A stretch of DNA of 64,000 nucleotides from Dastarcus helophoroides (taxonomy: Eukaryota; Arthropoda; Insecta; Coleoptera; Bothrideridae): the NCBI GenBank assembly GCA_028583605.1, contig CM053331.1:13128857-13192856 (forward strand), written 5' to 3'. Position 1 is the stretch's first letter, and the number at the start of each line of letters is the position of its first letter. The notes beneath the pieces are model-generated. The model was given only the letters and a program-made list of their open reading frames with translations. It was not told where the DNA came from and ran no database searches. The position numbers were made by a program, and so were the translations under genes. This document shows positions 34,811-43,680 of this stretch, piece after piece.

Positions 34811-35005
34811 TTTTGGTGGAACGGACTGGTCCTTGGTTATCTTCAAAAATTGAAATGCATATCTTGTCCCCTGAAACCAAGTACGATGATTAAAAAACAC
34901 AACTACTCTCTGAAGATGACAGCTTAGCTGTCGATACGCTTTAGAACAACCTTTGTTGTGTTTTTTAATCTTTCTTGGTTTCAGGGGACAAGATTTGTAT
35001 TTCAA
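34811..35005. repeat. Foldback repeat with hammerhead-like motif, copy A
   Basis: Related to 47289-47517. The outer arms include CTTGTCCCCTGAAACCAAG on the left and CTTGGTTTCAGGGGACAAG on the right (inverted). The core carries CTGAAGA (34910-34916), then T, then GACAGC/GCTGTC flanking a short loop, then GATA. In copy B the last element is GAAA. In copy A the left inner arm is shortened, so the three-way junction is incomplete. This layout resembles the terminal repeats of Penelope-like retroelements, which carry hammerhead ribozymes. No reverse transcriptase is present. Confidence 0.6.
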
Positions 35006-35104
35006 CTATATCGAAATGCTGCCTTTCTCGATTATTTTACGAGAACGAAGAATAATTAAAAAAGTAAAATCTTAAAAATAATAATATCAAATATTTCATT
35101 TTTG

Positions 35105-35217
35105 AAGTAAAAACTTTAGACGCGTTCAGCGATTTTTGATAGAGTTAGAAATTATGGTTTTCGTAACCACCATGCTAATTCTCGTTACCATCATACTCTA
35201 ATGTTAAGGCGGCGGTC
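35105..35217. repeat. Dispersed repeat, copy 1
   Basis: The segment with GCTAATTCTCGTTACCA and surrounding bases (TTTTTGAAG, GCGATTTTTGA, ATTATGGTTTTCG) is found again, diverged, at about 58375-58497. The second copy adjoins a tRNA-like sequence, suggesting that this could be the body of a SINE family, but the tRNA-like head is absent here. Confidence 0.5.
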
Positions 35218-35558
35218 TGGTACTCTTAAAACGTCGAAATTCTTCGCTTGCCATTTTACAAACTACGTCAATACTATCGCTTAGACTTTAATGAAATTTG
35301 GTAATAATGTTTGGAAATGTGGAGGAATTTGGGCTTTGGAAGCAGATTTTTGTTTTTTTTTTTAGTATTCTCACAAATGGACATACAATTTGTCTCTTTT
35401 TTGCCTGTTTTCAGAAGCGAATCTCTCGGAAACTAAACAGAATTTTAAAAAAGTACTTCCGAAGCGCGAATTCGAGATTTTTGCTTCATAAGTTCTCCAA
35501 ATTTGAAAACAAAATGTTGAAAAGTAAAGTGGTGTTTGGCATAAAAAAATGCGCTTAA

Positions 35559-35784
35559 GCTAGGGTTTCCTACAAAACGGCAACGTAAAAGAACGGCCTT
35601 TATTTGACCCCCGCTTTATGCCATGCAGCGGTCGAGGGCAGAACGGTCGCCTTGACGGTGAACATTGATGTAAAGTAAAGCTAGGGTTTCCTACAGAACG
35701 GTAGCGTAAAAGAGCGACCGTAATGTTACGTCGAGTGACTTCACCAAAAACCGTGCACGTGCTTCTAATAGGCAGTGTTTTCCT
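35559..35784. repeat. Direct repeat with GTTTCCTACAGAACGG motif
   Basis: GCTAGGGTTTCCTACAAAAC (35559) and GCTAGGGTTTCCTACAGAAC (35680) begin two units 121 bp apart, each followed by GTAAAAGA and CG-rich sequence. A third copy, GTTTTCCT plus ACAGAACGTTAGG, is split by the hAT element at 35785-36425. The CG-rich tandem could be part of an older transposon. No coding region. Confidence 0.6.
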
Positions 35785-36425
35785 CAGAGACTAAATAGAC
35801 TGAACGTTTCAATGTTGTCTCATGGGTACAGTTGAAGCTAAAATCCGGGGAAGTGGGGAGGTGCATTCCACTACTCTTTGATATGGTCGGATTAAGTAAA
35901 ATTTATAGATACGAAACTTGCCGCGTAACGATTCTAACGATTTAGATGAAACTTTAGAATTAGGGGCTTTTGAACCAATAGGATAATTTTTATAAGTACT
36001 AATTGGTAAAAGTTCAGGAGAACTATCTTCAAAGACATCTTGGTTTAATAGTAAAATAATTTTCTTTCAATACGCGACGCCTGTGTACAATATTGTTAAG
36101 CCGGTGCTGTAAACACGTCATGATTGCAGTGAAATGGCGACGCGCGCACGCCGATAATTGAATATTTATATATTTTATTTTTACCTACCCAAAGAATGAA
36201 ACTCTTGATTTTCCTTCACTAATGTGTTCACTGAGGTTTCAACAATGATTCACAATACACTTCCCCATAGTTACAGCCCATTTTCTTTAAAAAAAACCGA
36301 TGTTATCTTCGCAAAGGTCTGTCAAATAATAAGAGGGCATTGCGAGCTAGATGGAGCTAGGCTTTCGCCAGGCTTTCAACTGGCTTCACTGCTTACCGTG
36401 TTAGGTTCAGTCTATTTAGTCTCTG
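35785..36425. mobile_element. Non-autonomous hAT element, TSD GTTTTCCT
   Basis: The terminal inverted repeats are 21 bases long and perfect; they begin CAGAGACTAAATAGACTGAA and run one base further. They are flanked by a perfect 8-bp duplication GTTTTCCT (35777-35784 and 36426-36433). The interior is non-coding; the 73-residue ORF at 36224-36445 runs out across the right end and shows no transposase motif. The insertion target is a copy of the GTTTCCTACAGAACG repeat described at 35559-35784. Confidence 0.93.
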
Positions 36426-36433
36426 GTTTTCCT

Positions 36434-36779
36434 ACAGAACGTTAGGGGCTACCGCTGCGAAAAAGTACGTCGACCCCACTTTCGAAGCGACCGCTGTGTA
36501 CGGTGAGGATACTGCAAACTCAAAAATAAGAAAAATCCATTTAATAAATGTCTAACATTGACTGATAGACAACGCACAGTCTAAACGGGTGGTTATAGGA
36601 GCATGAAATTTCACACAGATGTTTCCTGTAATACGTAGGTGAACACTAAGTGAGGATTTTTCAAAATTTAGGCTCTAAGATGGTAAAAATCGGCATTAAC
36701 GATTAGCCAATTTTTATACAATTAGTAATACTCAAGACTGTATTTAAAGTTGCCTATATGTCTTAACTCTGTATCACAA
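36434..36779. repeat. Repeat remnants, including dispersed repeat copy 2
   Basis: 36434-36520 continues the CG-rich repeat interrupted by the hAT. 36554-36680 (TGATAGACAACGCACAGTCT, then AGGAGCATGAAATTT) is the second copy of the repeat at 19724-19815. No gene is present. Confidence 0.55.
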
Positions 36780-38170
36780 AATTAAAATTTTTTAAAATTG
36801 AAAACTGAATATTGAAGAAAAGCTTAAGTTATCAGAAAAGTCGAAATTTATATGGAGAGTTAAATTTCCAAAAGAAAATTAAGATTTTGAAAAAAATGTC
36901 AATATTTTGAGAAAAATGTCAATAATTCGAAAAGGTTGAAATTTTCAGTAATTTCGGGAATTTGAAAAAATACGAAATATTGAAGAAGAGTCAAAATTAT
37001 CGGAAAATTCGTAATTAAAAAAAAAAATAGAAATATTGAAAAGATAAAATTATGGAAAAGTCGAAATTTTGGATAGTTTTAATTTAAAAATATGCACATT
37101 CTTTTAAAAATTTGAAAATTTGATTGGAAATTTTCAAAAAGAATATAAATAAAATTTTGAAAAAAATTCGATTTTTTTCAAGTCAAATTTTCGGAAACGA
37201 GCCGAATTGAAAAAAAATGTCGAAATTTTGAAATGAAATCCACATTTAAAAAAAATCGATATTTTGCGAAAAACTGAATTTTTTTTTTGCTTTTAAAAAT
37301 GCTACATTTTTAAAAGAAAGTACGAATTTTCAGAGTGGAAGTTTTTAAAAAATGACGACATTTTCGAAGAAAAGTTAATATTTTAAGAAGGCGAAATTTT
37401 CAAAAAACTAAAAATTATTGGAAAAGTTGTTCAAAACATAAACTAAAGTCGCAATTTAAAAAAAGTAAAATTTTTCTAAAAATGAAAGTGATGAAAAAAA
37501 ATGTTGAAATTTTCAAAAAAAAATCTAAATTATCGAAAAAATCTAACCTTGAAAAGTCCAAATTAAAAAAAAATCGATACTTTTAAAGTCGTACAAATTT
37601 TTGAAAAAAATTAAACCTAAAAAAATCGAGATTTTGAAGAAGATAAAAAATATTGAAAAAAGTCAGAAATATAAAAAAAATCGAAAGTTCTAAAAAAGAG
37701 TTCAAATTTTGAAAAGCAGTCGAATTTGATGAAAAAAAATACAAATTTTGAAATAACATCAATATTTTTTTAAATTTATATTCTTGTGGTAATTTCGATT
37801 TTTCAAAATATTTACCTTTGGAAAATTTCGGATTAAAATTTAGAAAAATGCCGAAATTTTTGATAACGTTGAGCCAAGAATTTTAAAAAAGTTAAATTTT
37901 AATAAAGAAAGTCGAAATTTTGAAATAACGATATTTTGAGAAAAATTCAACCACTTGAAAAATTTGACATCATTTCACAGTCGAAATATTTAAAAAATTG
38001 AAATTTTGAAAAAAATATGAAATTTTTACAAAGCAGATTTTTCAAAAAGCCTTCGAATATTTTAAATGTGTTTTCAACAAAATAATTTTAGAAATTTTTG
38101 AAAAAAAGCAAAATTTAAACAAAAGCGAATATTTTAAACAGAAAAAATAGAAATTTTGGAAAAATGTCGA
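36780..38170. repeat. A/T-tract satellite, mainly A-rich orientation
   Basis: Units of GAAAATTTTGAAAAAATGTC type, with a short T-rich inversion at about 37765-37845. No gene. It passes directly into the dispersed repeat copy 2, just as the satellite at 17640-17790 passes into copy 1. Confidence 0.8.
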
Positions 38171-38555
38171 AATTAAAAAAAATCGATTCATATAACACGT
38201 TAACGAAAGAAGAGGCCGCGGTAGTAGTGAGTGGAATCGGATGAAATATTAACTAGTAAAACTATAACTAGAATTGCAATTTAATCTAGATTGTTTTGTT
38301 GATTCAAAAGTTAGGAAGTTTAATCAAAATCGTTAGAGCTATTTCGAAAAAAATATAAACATAAGAAATATATTTTAAAATTACGCGCCTTTCTATTTCT
38401 CCAAACGATACCGATTACATAATCAGACGAGATGCCGATTATTACTCATACTCGTCTCATCACGTCAGGATTACCATAATCGGCATCGTTGTACTCGTCA
38501 AGCGAGTATTTGTACCTGTAATCGGAGGATGCCGTACTCACTCGTGCAGGTCCCT
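38150..38555. repeat. Dispersed repeat with palindromic core, copy 2
   Basis: Counterpart of 17765-18180. ATCGATTCATATAAC starts both, CCGATTACATAATCAGACG and GATGCCGATTATTACTCATA are shared, and the closing CTGTAATCGG is present. The central TGACGTCA of copy 1 is changed here (CACGTCAGG). Copy 2 has a CG-rich insertion near 38215 that copy 1 lacks. Both copies are preceded by satellite, so satellite and repeat may have moved together. Confidence 0.75.
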
Positions 38556-38777
38556 ATTTTGTACCAAAAACATTTTTACTTTTTCATTTTTGGATCATTA
38601 TTGACTCATCTAGAATTATTTCAGAAAATTTATTTCAATTTACCGAGTCCAGTTTGTGAGATATTTAAATTATTAATTAAATAATTGAAAAAAGTAAATT
38701 ATCCCAACTTTTGAAGTAAAATTTTTCTTATCGAAAAAATTAACAGTTTTACGTACTAATAGCTCACTCTTTTATAG

Positions 38778-38846
38778 GGATCCTGAGCGAAATTTCTGGA
38801 AGCCAAAATATCCGCGAAGTCGGAACTTCCCTAAGACAACAAAAAA
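38778..38846 (+). CDS. 69-nt exon, first of a tandem pair, unknown gene
   Basis: The acceptor TTTTATAG precedes the exon, and the donor GTGAGT follows at 38847. Its 69 nt add 23 codons without changing phase; the first base completes a codon and the last two start one. In the frame set by the exon at 33571 it reads DPERNFWKPKYPRSRNFPK and is open throughout. The next exon (38985-39053) has the same length, phase and donor, and a related sequence with the shared pattern PxRNFxxPKY. The distance between exon starts is 207 bp, and flanking intron sequence is also duplicated. Such duplicated cassettes can be spliced in together, alternatively, or one may be silent. No family is recognised. Confidence 0.55.
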
Positions 38847-38984
38847 GTGAGTAAAATCTTGTTTTTATTATTTTCCTCTTCGACCTCCTCTTCGGCTATT
38901 AGAAATGCACTAATTAGTAGTTCTAGTTTAACTTAAATCTTGAGATAATGGCTTTTTTTTTTACAATGACTCACTCTCTATTAG

Positions 38985-39053
38985 GGTTCCTGATCGAAAC
39001 TTCTCCCAGCCAAAATATTCGGAAAATTTTGTCGTAATTGGATCAAGAAAAAC
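38985..39053 (+). CDS. 69-nt exon, second of a tandem pair, unknown gene
   Basis: The acceptor CTATTAG and the donor GTGAGT (39054) bound exactly 69 nt, again phase-neutral. It reads VPDRNFSQPKYSENFVVIG followed by SRK, open in the frame of the preceding exon. Identity with the first exon is strongest in the first half (PxRNFxxPKY) and is lost in the second. The intron after it begins GTGAGTAAAATCTTATTTTT, matching GTGAGTAAAATCTTGTTTTT after the first exon. A LINE complex (39130-43612) interrupts this intron, and the rest of the duplicated unit resumes at 43613. Preservation of both frame and splice sites suggests, but does not prove, function. Confidence 0.55.
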
Positions 39054-39129
39054 GTGAGTAAAATCTTATTTTTATTATGCTTCTACCTCTCTCAAGCGTT
39101 CTATTCGGTTAGTAGATATGCATTATTTT

Positions 39130-41060
39130 TTTTTCCTTTGTGGGGACAGTTATAGGCCCAGTCACTTAGATTCCAAATCCTTTGTAACTTCCACAAATTT
39201 GTTCGAGTCTTAGTCGGATTATATATCCCGGCATTTATAGCCAGGCTCTCAACATCTGACCTACACTCATTCCTTCCAGATTTTCTGGTCTTAATGTTGC
39301 TTTGCCAGTCAGATTATATTTGTATCTGGCAAGGTTTGGACAAGCACACACAATATGTAAACTTGTTTCCTTCTCAGTCCCACACAGTCGACATCGGTCG
39401 CTTTCTGCTAGGTTGAGTTTAACCAGATGACCTTTAAAGTTTTCGTGGTCAGTGAGCAGACCTAGTACTTTGCCTAGTCCGCTTTTATTTATTGCAATAA
39501 GTGCTCTAGCCCTTGATTTAAAGGGTTTATTCATCAGCAGTGTTGCTGAGCCTATTCGAGGTTTCTTAATGTGATATTTTTTCCTACGGCATAAGGCACG
39601 CCTACGATATGTTAGGTGGGAACTTCCACAGAACCCCTTCTTGCCAGCTCGACGGCGACCTCGTTGCCTTATATATTGCTATGCCAGGGCACCCAAACAA
39701 ATGTGACCTTATTGGTTTCTCCCAGTCTATTAAGGGTTTGCACACAGTTCTACACTGTGGTATGCCTCTCTAAAGCATTTAACGCTGCACGGCTATCCGT
39801 GCGTATGTAAATTTGCGCATTCTCGAATGGCCCATACTTCAGTCATAAAGAGAGAATCGTTTTCCCCCATTGGAATACTTTTCCTGTAATTATTGCTTGA
39901 TCTATAGATCCCAGCTCCGTATCTTCGGTCGAGGCCGGATGCGTTTCTAAACCAGACGTCATGTCCTTGGCCTACCACGGTTTCTGGTTTTTCCCAATCT
40001 TTTCTGCTCGGGATCAGAATCTTGTGCTTCCGTCCCAACAAGAGTTTCCTGGGAGTGCGGTTTTGTCCTAAGGTAAAAGGTCTGTTGTTGAGGTATCCAA
40101 GTGTAGTATGACCTATCCTTGTCTCCCTCCAGTCTCCTAAACATTGAAATCTGTAGGCCTTTAATTTTGCCTCTGTCTTAATGAATTCATCTACAGGAGG
40201 CATATTTAGCGCTACTTCTAGAGCTTCCGTTGGAGTGGTGCACATATCCCTGTAGCAGCCCTTAGGCAGGTGCCCTGTAGGCTCTTTAACAGGTTCTTTG
40301 CCTGTGCTGTTTCTGCCCTACGCTATCATATCACAGCAGCATAGGTTAAACGCAGTAACACAGCCATAGCGCTACGCCTGGTTTTAAGCCCCAGATTTTG
40401 CCCATGGCTTTCTTACATGCCCACTAGTGGCGTGTAGTTGATTCCTTTAGGTTTCCAGGTGTAAATTCAATTTCAGTTTAGTATCTAGGTGCACTACAAG
40501 ATACTTTAAGTACGTTATTGCCTGCCCCCATAAATACAGTGGTTCTATGTGAGTTGGTTTATATCTCCTGGTGAATATTAGGGCAACTTTGATGGGTTTA
40601 CCGGCAGTCCTTTTCCCTACATACATCAGGATTCAACAGGTCCCTGAGTATGTTTAAGAATTTGCCTCCGATCACTATTGCCAACCCCCTAGGCGGAGAC
40701 TCGGAAGCCTGCTTCTTTAAATGTGATCACAAATCGTCAACCAGTAGGTTCCACAGGAGTGGGGAAATATCACCATCTTGCGGGCATCCCCTAGCAGGGC
40801 AACCTTAAATGGTTTTATTCCCATGCCTACCTGAGATTCCTCTCGATGTTAGCATGTTTTGTGTCCATCTTATCAGGGTTGGTGATATCCCCCAGTGGTC
40901 ATAGCTCTTTTAATGGCTTCATACGCGGTGCTGTCGAAAGTCCCTGCGATGTCAAAAAAGATCCCTGTTGCCTAGTTTTTTACCAGTAACTGCTGCTTCA
41001 TACCGCTTACTAGGAGGTCTTTGTCTTTGTCTTCCAATCTCCATATGGGGTTAGGAATAT
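39130..41060 (-). mobile_element. R1/LOA-type LINE, 3' part (left of a Jockey insertion)
   Basis: The minus-strand LINE continues from 42880-43612 across the Jockey insertion. It carries part of the reverse transcriptase, RNase H and the Cys motif. Its 3' end lies near 39130 on the plus-strand map, within the intron of the tandem-exon gene; TTTTTTTTCCTTTGTGGGGA marks the junction. The T run is probably the reverse complement of a short A tail. Confidence 0.75.
39235..41040 (-). pseudogene. R1/LOA-type LINE reverse transcriptase/RNase H, broken
   Basis: Recognisable pieces in order on the minus strand are GIFFDIAGTFDSTAYEAIKR (40910-40975, reverse transcriptase motif with a catalytic Asp) and RGCPQ followed by ISPLLWNLLVDDL (about 40735-40800). 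The connection region and an early RNase H segment lie at 39793-40245 (TTPTEALEVALNMPPVDEFI, then GAGIYRSSNNYRKSIPMGEN and FMTEVWAIRECANL). The C-terminal segment is at 39235-39534, with FKSRARALIAINKSGLGKVL and the Cys motif CRLCGTEKETSLHIVCACPN. Stops and frameshifts occur throughout. The sequence is related to, but clearly different from, the LINEs at 27480-31800. Confidence 0.78.
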
Positions 41061-42880
41061 TTTCCTCTTACCCCTTTGTCGCTCTGTTCTGTTTAAGAAC
41101 TTTTACACCTCACTTGTTTATTGCTGCTCTCTTCCCTCTGTAGAGATTCAGACCTTCCGTGTCCGTCTCTCTTGCGTTGCAGATATTACTTATCTGCTTG
41201 TATTGATAGTTACTCTTTCGCTTCTCTTGAGATTTAGACCTTCCATGTCTGCTTCTCATATGCTGCAGATTTTGCTCTCTGCCTTTTTCTCTCTTTCTAA
41301 TAACATCCTCTTAATGCGCGAGTGGAGCGACTTGTTTTCCTTTCGCCATATGACCTTGCCCTCGGGGAAACCACACTAAAACCCGAGGTTAGTAGACTAC
41401 CTTATACCTTAGACCGTCCTAGGTCTTTTGAATCTTGGATAATCTTGCGGCTCATAATCCACTATTTCTCTGAATAGTCGATTTGGGTGTATTTGGGCTC
41501 TATCAAACTCTCTTCTTGCGGCTTTCTTTACCGCTTCTTCTATCGTTTCAATTTGTAAATCTTCATGAATTCTTCGGTTGGTTACAAACCAGGGAGTGTT
41601 GACTATCATCCTTAGCGTTGTGTTCTGTAATGTTTGTAGTATATTCACGTTAGATGTTGCTGTATATCCCCAGCACGTTGCCCATAAGTCATTATAAGTT
41701 GTATAGCTGCTTTGTAAACTAGTCGTTTATTTCTCAGACTTAGACGGCTTTTTCTGCACAAAAGCGAATAAATTCTTGTCCTTGCCTTCATTGCTTTCTT
41801 CTTAGCGTGTTCCATATGTTTCCTGAACGTTAGTTTTTTTATCTAGAATTCTTCCTAGATATTTTGCCTCTTCTGTCCGCGGAATGTCTTCATTGAAAAT
41901 ATTCAAATTTTCCTCTGGCTGTGTCCTTTTTCTAGTCATATATATGGCCGTACTTTTGTCCCCATTGACTTAAATACGCCATTTTTCAAACCATTCCCCC
42001 ATTTGATTAAGTGCTACTTGCAATCTTCTAACTATCATTTCTTGTCTTGTGTGCTTGCTAGAATCGCTGTATCGTCCGCATACAGCGCTATTTTTACTAT
42101 GTTTGGTTTGGGAATGTCATGCATATATATGTTAAATAGAGTGGGGCCTAGAACCGAGCCTTGTGGAACCAAAGCTCTTATTCTTCTTTCTTCTGTTATT
42201 ATTCCATCCAATTTTATTTCGAATTTCCTATTCTCTAAATAGGATTGTACTATCCTTGTTAATTTGAAATTGATATTCGCTCTAAGCATTTTATGTACTA
42301 GTCCTTTGTGCCAAACTTTGTCAAACACCTTGGCAACATCTAAACAGACCAACCCCGTGGACTGTCTATCGTTCAATCCTTGCGCGACTTCTTCGACCAA
42401 CCTCAACGCCTATTGTGTGGTGCTGTGTTCCGGCTTAAATCCAAATTGTTCTTCCGGTTTTACCTCTAATCTTTCTAATTCTTCTTGCAATCTTGAGCAG
42501 ATTTTTTTTTCTGCCACTTTACCTATGGCTGGAGAAGACTTATCGGTCTTTGATTTTGTGGATACGTGGGGTCTTTTCCTGGCTTTGGAATCATCACTAC
42601 CTGTGTGAATTTCCATATGCTTGGAAAATATTCCATTTCTATTTTCAAATTGATAATTTTCCTGATTTTTTAATCTCCGCTTCCGAGAGATTTTTTATGG
42701 TCAGATTTGAGATTTGATCTCTTCCTGGTGCTTTTTTCTTCGCCATATTCTTGATTATCGATTTAATTTCTTCCACATTTGTTTCTCTTATTGGTTCTTC
42801 ATCCTCATTTGCTTCTGCTTTTTGTCTCAGGAGTCTGTTCACTAGGGATATTTGTTCATCATTGTATATTCTCTAGGTGT
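41060..42880 (-). mobile_element. Jockey-group LINE inserted in the R1/LOA-type LINE
   Basis: A 5'-truncated Jockey-like element on the minus strand. It interrupts the other LINE exactly between its GKSTETTLH motif (42880-42910) and the following catalytic region (about 41000). The presumed 3' untranslated region (41060-41400) holds two imperfect tandem units of about 100 bp, starting GAGATTCAGACCTTCCGTGT (41140) and GAGATTTAGACCTTCCATGT (41230). Target duplication and tail are not resolved. Confidence 0.75.
41409..42842 (-). pseudogene. Jockey-group reverse transcriptase, 5'-truncated and broken
   Basis: Reading the minus strand: IKNMAKKKAPGRDQISNLTI (42720), then AIGKVAEKKICSRLQEELER and EEQFGFKPEHSTTQ (42410-42530). 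A 123-residue open segment (42035-42406) follows with GLVCLDVAKVFDKVWHKGLV (first catalytic Asp), ALVPQGSVLGPTLFNIYMHD and IALYADDTAILAS, which includes the intact YADD. After a frame change, 41409-41648 carries NTTLRMIVNTPWFVTNRRIH and the C-terminal region ending near PRFKRPRTV. These are hallmark Jockey motifs, without RNase H. The endonuclease and gag ORF are absent because of truncation. Confidence 0.87.
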
Positions 42881-43612
42881 GTAAGGTCGTTTCCGTGGAC
42901 TTTCCCAACTGGTAGGCATATAGGAAGGTCGCCAATGGACGTAGCTGTAGTTGTACGGTTTTTATGAATCTGTCTATTAGCCTTTCCAGTATCTTTAATA
43001 TAAAGGACGTTAGGCTAAGGCTAACCGCTAAGGGTGAGCGTTTCTTGCCGGCTTTAAAATAAAGACCATTTCAGTCTTATTCCAGGCGTTTGGTATGTGC
43101 CCTTGAGCAATGCTAGCTCTAAGAGATCGTGTCAGGGGGGCTAGTATAATATCCAGTTCCTGGGGAAAATTCCGTCTGGTTCTGGTGCTTTATAGGGTTC
43201 AAAGATCTTGATTGCCCCTTCGACCCCCACGGGAGTGACAATTTCCGAGGCAATTTGGAGGCGTCTCCTTGAAGCTCTGGAAGTGCGTTTCAGTATATTG
43301 TCTTGTGGGGTTTTTTAAACAGCTTGGTTCAGCTGGTTTATTTGTGGATAGGATCCTGGTCAGTCTAGAAGCGTTATTGAGGTTTTCTATTCCCTGAGAG
43401 TACTCTTTCCAACTTTTATTTGTAGCCGCGTTTGTAGCCTTGCTATATTCTTTCTGCGGGTTTCTAAAGGTGACCCATTCATTTTCCACCCTGCTATTCC
43501 TTGCCTTAGCCCCGAGTTCCGCTAGGTCTTTCATCCACCAGCTAGCTTCTGACTTCTGGTTTCTGTTCCTGACAAAGCAGTTTTCTTTAAAGGCCTCCTT
43601 GAGTCTTTGGAT
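42880..43612 (-). mobile_element. R1/LOA-type LINE, 5' part (right of the Jockey insertion)
   Basis: Minus-strand coding remnants: the region before the reverse transcriptase at 43199-43534 (KDLAELGAKARNSRVENEWV, then TNAATNKSWKEYSQGIENLN), PEGIFPQELDIILAPLTRSL (43130-43190) and AQGHIPNAWNKTEMVFILKP (43060-43115). They end at YAYQLGKSTETTLH (42878-42925), where the Jockey element begins. The same ORF resumes left of 41060. The copy is truncated at the 5' side near 43612, where intron sequence of the tandem-exon unit resumes. Confidence 0.75.
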
Positions 43613-43680
43613 TACTCTAGTAGTTCTAGTTTAATTTTAATCTTGATATGTTAACTTTGTTTTGAACACCTCGAAACATT
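43613..43680 (+). repeat. Remainder of the duplicated exon unit
   Basis: AGTAGTTCTAGTTTAATTTT (43618) followed by AATCTTGATATGTTAAC repeats AGTAGTTCTAGTTTAACTTA and AATCTTGAGATAATGGC (38918) from the intron between the two 69-nt exons. It is the far half of the second duplication unit, separated from its first half by the LINE complex. No third exon follows. Confidence 0.7.

Noticed and set aside
42264..42717. Plus-strand ORFs of 114 and 74 residues
   Set aside because: They are antisense shadows of the Jockey reverse transcriptase, whose catalytic motifs are on the minus strand.
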